Below are positions 59,112-64,000 of a stretch of 64,000 nt of DNA, piece after piece. The notes under the pieces are model-generated. The model saw nothing but the letters and a program-made list of their open reading frames with translations. It had not been told where the DNA came from and did not search any database. The DNA comes from Mesocentrotus franciscanus (lineage: Eukaryota; Echinodermata; Echinoidea; Camarodonta; Strongylocentrotidae), in NCBI GenBank assembly GCA_037976565.1, contig CP137672.1, positions 33,434,737 to 33,498,736 on the forward strand, read 5' to 3'. How positions within the stretch are numbered: position 1 is the first letter of the stretch; the number at the start of each line of letters is the position of its first letter. Made by a program: the position numbers and the translations under genes.

Positions 59112-61846
59112 TTTGAAATTATACCCATTAACAAAATTGGTGGCGCTATATTTTGCTTGTTTTGAGAGATCTAGCTTATCTAGTTGGATTTTTCATCAGT
59201 GACATAACGTATCTGTTACGAAATTATAATGTCAGAGCATTGTAATAGTTTAAACACCCTTGTTAAAGGAACTAAGGGGATTTCCCTCATTACTTTTCTC
59301 TCATTCTCAGTGCAGTGTGATTCCATCTGGGACAAGCATTTTAATTCCCCCAAATCTAAGTTTTCATAGGCAGCTTGGGTTTGAGACAGTGACAGACTGA
59401 TTATGACATTGGCTTCATTTCTATAATCCAAGATAGGAACTGTCCCTGACAATCCCATGTGATGTCTTTTTCTTCAAGGTTTGTAGGGTCCTTTTCTTTC
59501 ATTCTTTCTTGAAAATCCTGTTTTCCTTTCTTTCTCTTTCTTTCTTTCTTACTACTTTTCTCTCATTCTCAGTATGATTCCATCTGGGATAAGCATTTCA
59601 ATTCCCGCAAACATGGACAGCACACATGTCCAAGCTTACATGCAAAAATTGTAGGCCTAATGGAGAAAGTAAACCAATTGTATGTAATAAGAATCTCACA
59701 CTAAATAACCATTCAGAACATGACATCTGTAGTATACTTTATACATACCATACTGGTTTTTATTCATCCAATTGTAAACATAATGGAATGCAAAACAACA
59801 CATACAACACAAATCATATCAAGCACCTGTGTTTTTAAGTTGGTGCTTAGGCAAAAGATTGCCACATCGATTTTATGGATCAACAAAACAGTACCTGGTA
59901 AAAAAAAATACATTCATTGAAAAATAATCCACATTTGTTGCCTCCATTATGTGAAAATGTGCTTCTAATTCTATGATATTTGAGAAATCCATATATACAT
60001 GATCGAAAAACATCTTCATAATACAACAATAACAGTCGAGAATTCAAGACATTTATAATTATGAAATGTTTGTGATGTGCTCCTTTGACAGAATGAATTG
60101 GAAATCTGAAATCAATTAAGTTAATAAATGGGAATGATTACAAGTCCACTACTTGTATTTCTCTACCCGTCCTAACAAATAAGACATTTGAAGAAAAATT
60201 GAATTGTAATGAAAACATGTTGGTGTGAGTTCTTGGATCTTAAGATGTACATATTTATATCCGGTTGCTGTATTCATATGCTGAAGAAGGTCTAAACATG
60301 GACCTACTAGAGTTTATGGCCTAAATCACACAATTATTATTTCTCACTTGAACAGAAGAAAAGAAATAAACAGATAAGTACAATATAGTACAAATACCCA
60401 TACATATTTAATTTCACAATTAAAAATCCCTTCATACCATATCAAAGCAATTACAACCATAATGATATCAACTCCTTTTGAAAATTGTATAAGTTTTACA
60501 TGAATTTACAATTTCATACAATCTGCATCGTTATGATCTTGTCTTCAGGAGTTTCTAATTGTAAAATGTAGAAATCATCATAAACCGAGTCAGAGGAACA
60601 GAATGATTAACTTAAATTTAATGATAAACATGTACATGTACTTGTCACATTCTTCGCTTTGTCTTCCTTTTATGAAGTGAATGTGTATGCACTATTCACA
60701 GGCACTTTAACATACATGGTCATTTGCTTAACTTCTTTATTCAGAATCCCTTTTATCAATATCATCTGTTTGGAACCAGAAGAGCATTAATTCATATACT
60801 TTAACACAGAGTTAATGCCCTTCCGGCTTTGAATATACAAACAAACAAATAATGTGATTTGCTGTAAAAAAAAAAAACAAGTATTTACCATGCCATTTAG
60901 ACTCACAAACAAGCTTCACTTTACATTCATCTTTCTTGATTTCTGGCTTTATTTCGTCACTTTCCTATACAATAGTCATGAAGCCACAGTTATGTACAAA
61001 TATTACATCATTTATCTGCTAGAAAAAAGACAATCCATTATGTATAATACATGCATGGAAAAGAAAAAATCTTACATGCATATAGACCATTGTGGATCAA
61101 AAGCCATACCCTTCGTATTTCACAGTTCCTCAAAATTAATGATTGAATGTATTAGTTGCTATTATGCCATATATGACATTACCTTTTCTGTCTCCGTGAT
61201 ATGAAAAACAAAAGTCAAGAAGGGTGAATTACTGTAATACAATACAATTCAATAACTGTAAAAATGCTTGATATGAAAAGTAATACATCTATTAAAATGT
61301 TGTTCAAACCTTCCAAATAATTAGAGAAAAGAGAATAACAATTGTGTGACAGACTAATAAAATGTTGCACTGAAGAAAGATCACTGATTTCAATTACATG
61401 TGTGTATATCAATGACCTCTCAAAAAAATCTAAGAGCATTTACCTTAAGAGAGCCTCCCAATTGCTGTTCATTATTGCGTTCAAGGTCTTTTTGATAACT
61501 ACAGATTTAAGGAGCGGAAATATTTGAGAAGTCTGTAATATAATCTATGAAATCTATAAATAAATCATTCAGATAGTACTTTTGTAATCCACTCCTACAT
61601 TCAAATTTCAAGTTATAACATAATGGAGTCCTGAGAGACCATCTCATAACGCTACAGAGAGATTTTTCATGATGTATGTTTCATTGAAAGTTGACAGGGT
61701 TTACTTGAATCAGGTACTCTCATTGCTTTAAAGGGGGCTATATCCACAAAAGATTTGTAACAGACTCAGCAAAGATGTAAATATGGATTACTAATAAGAA
61801 ACTTCATGAATATATCCTTTCCTTGAAAGTTTTAAGTTGATGGTGT
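59112..61846. other. Interval between MRM3 start and PRPF8 stop
   Basis: It holds the MRM3 promoter side and presumably the PRPF8 3' UTR. A short duplicated block (acttttctctcattctcagt...gattccatctggga) occurs at about 59296 and again at 59557, followed by a TTTC-rich run. No exon or transposon with clear ends was seen. Confidence 0.5.
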
Positions 61847-63983
61847 CTATTTGTATAGATCCTCTCTATCGCTGTTCATGTTGTCAACATCTTCAAGAGA
61901 GCTGAAGTTGAGGAAGTGAGAGGGTCGATGTACCTCATGGTAGAACTCCTTAGGGTTGGCCAGATGGAGGTCAAATCGCATGTTGGGGTCGTGTCTTACA
62001 CCTAACAAAGAAAGACATGATTTCAAGATAAATAAACTGTAAATTAATTACTATGAACATGAAATTAATACTGAAAACAAATTGAAATAATATTATGTTT
62101 CTTCTTTTGATTTTTTTTTCTTTCTTTTTAACTTTAAAAATGTAAATGTGATTTTACCTGTATTTTTTCCTCAATGTTATGTTTCACAACTGGTTATTTA
62201 ATTTTCATACTCTCTCAGTTATTTTCAAGCACAAAACAAACAAAACTAAAATCATAAATTTCTGTCACAAGGGTCAAAATACAAGATAAGATCTTGAAAA
62301 AATTCTACTGCAACACCCTACCAATAATTCATAGATGCAAGACAGAAAGTTATTAAGACTGCAAGAATTAGAAACTCCCATTAAACCAAAAAAAAAAAAT
62401 TGTATTCTTCATCCATATTCTTACCCATGAAGTTGAAGTTCCAGGACCCTTGCGCTGGGACCATGAAGAAGCCCAGGAACCGATCAGACAGCAGCATCTG
62501 GACCCTCTCATAGTGGGAAGGCATGTATCCCTTGGGGTTGTTGCCCTTGTCTGTATTCTGCCTACCCCAGTCATAACCACTTGGAGTCAGCTTGTAGGCC
62601 GTCAGGGAGCATGATCCTGGTGTGAAGCTGGGAATATAAAAAGATAATTTCTTTCACTGAAGCAATCCACTTAGGCTTTTAAGAATGTATGTAATCAAAA
62701 TATAATCCAGGGTATGGAAGCATTTGTGTATTTGTCTCGTCTTTTACCGTAAAACATTCAAAGACTGCTTTTGACAAATACTAGACAGTTTCACACTTCA
62801 AAACAGGTTTCATAATAAGCACTCTTCAAGGTGGTCAGGGAAGATTTTTTTTACTGCAAAATGCTACTGGTTGATGGTACAGTTGCTGCTTGAAGAACAG
62901 AAAGAAAGAAATCTAAGTCCTAATAAGAACAATATTAATGATTTTTTTGTATAACTCAACTGTTCAACCAAGTTTGTTCATTTTGTTCATTCATTTGTTC
63001 ATCCATTTGTTGGTTTGTTTATACATTGGTTCGTTTGTTCTTTCATTGGTTTGTATGTCATATTTCATTCACTCATCTATTCATCCATTCATTTGTCTGC
63101 CCATCCATCAAAAACTTGATTCTTAGACTAGACTAGTATCCAACTCACCTGGACGTGATGATGACAGTCTTCTCTCCGTCCCACATAGGATTATCAGCCA
63201 TGATCTTAGCATGAGTGGTGACGTCTTGAGGCGAGAGCTGAGGAAGCTCGTTGGGTTGGGTGTGGATCCAACCAAGTGGCTCCATCTCCTGCAATTACAT
63301 CAACATCATAGAAAACATAATCATTATCAGAAACCAGCAAACACTACCTACAGCCTTCATGTTACACAAATTTCCTAACAAACAAAAATATCAAGTATCT
63401 GTTATCAACTACAAGCAATTTATAATGATGGTCACTACTTTAAATCACACTTTAGAAACATTTTGAGGGCTCAATCTTAGAATTCACACACTTTCACACA
63501 CTTTCATTTAAAAACAAGTCAAAGACATTTTGAAGATGGGAGTTCCACTGAAGGATTAAGCAAGGCTTTTATGGTACCTGTGGCTACACATAAATATAGT
63601 CATATCTGTCAGTGACCACCTCTATACCAAGGACACTTTTACATAGTGGTCACCTTGTGACAATCTAGGAGGAAATAAAGAATGGATAATTCATTTACAA
63701 TGTTCACCTGCCTACAGCAGTCACTTTTACTGTTTACCCGAGATGGCTTTGTAGAAAGCTTTGACTGAATGTACAACCTATGTGTAGACAGGTCACTTGT
63801 CTATAGGTAGTCTTTATAGACAGGTTTGACTGTAGTTCATACCTTGAGGAATTCATGGTCAGGAAGCTGGTTTGGAAGATGAACGGTCTGATGGGTACCC
63901 CACTGTGGTACCATCACGATGCATCTGATCTCCTTCACTTGAGGGTTGTCCTGGGGAGATACTCCATATAGGTAGCCAGCAAT
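61847..63983 (-). CDS. PRPF8: PRPF8 C-terminal exons (partial, continues past right edge)
   Basis: Four terminal coding exons: 63843-63983, 63149-63288, 62425-62627, 61847-62001. They encode the Jab1/MPN-like domain and C-terminal tail of PRP8, the central scaffold of U5 snRNP that contacts 5' splice site, branch site and BRR2 helicase. Near-identical blocks to the animal protein include [58 protein letters not shown] and [20 protein letters not shown]. The MPN metalloprotease ligands are absent, as in all PRP8 proteins. The extreme C-terminus (after HFLNF) diverges from the vertebrate tail, which regulates BRR2. The upstream exons lie beyond base 64000. Confidence 0.96.
63595..63835. repeat. 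Dispersed repeat in PRPF8 intron (GGTCAC/TGTCTATA units)
   Basis: Repeated motifs such as agtggtcacct, acaggtcacttgtctatag and tctttatagacagg occur in partly inverted arrangement. A similar tgtatagaaagaccacc motif is at 5022-5055 and 5220-5275 in an FKBP6 intron. It is probably an old transposon family and no ends were resolved. Confidence 0.4.
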
Positions 63984-64000
63984 CTATGATGACAAACCAA

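Overview
This is a eukaryotic nuclear window. It is AT-rich, has canonical GT-AG introns, and is dense in short DNA-transposon relatives. The protein families and the repeat landscape suggest an invertebrate deuterostome, most likely an echinoderm such as a sea urchin; that placement is inference. There are no bacterial operons, CRISPR arrays or confident tRNA/rRNA genes.

Layout. (1) 2011-15206, minus: FKBP6, 13 coding exons (FKBP domain, TPR repeats, extra C-terminal tail). (2) 20066-34348, minus: ADAD1/Tenr, 13 coding exons (dsRNA-binding domain plus a degenerate adenosine-deaminase domain). (3) 35251-40741, minus: a young Ty3/Gypsy LTR retrotransposon with identical 136-bp LTRs, a GCTGC target duplication and a tRNA-Leu primer site, inserted about 0.9 kb upstream of the ADAD1 start. 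(4) 40747-46530: intergenic DNA rich in hAT-like and Mutator-like elements and microsatellites. (5) 46531-51610, plus: a seven-exon single-pass membrane protein with a cupin-like domain, not a family I can name. (6) 55954-59111, minus: MRM3, a mitochondrial rRNA 2'-O-methyltransferase, four exons. (7) 61847 to the right edge, minus: the last four exons of PRPF8, the spliceosome core protein.

Gene logic. FKBP6 and ADAD1 are both germline genes in vertebrates (piRNA/meiosis and spermatid RNA biology) and lie in tandem on the same strand. MRM3 and PRPF8 are housekeeping genes, also on the minus strand. The cupin-like gene converges on MRM3. No shared pathway for the whole window is evident, and I did not find a new multi-gene system.

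The most useful anomalies are: six apparent one-base losses in otherwise conserved reading frames, all in the same direction and mostly at short homopolymers, which points to assembly indels; an ADAD1 that keeps only part of the deaminase zinc/catalytic set; a GC-AG intron and a 35-nt microexon in ADAD1; a long GAA tract upstream of FKBP6; and a series of non-autonomous DNA transposons whose superfamily can be read from intact target-site duplications (8 bp hAT-like, 9 bp Mutator-like, TTAA piggyBac-like).
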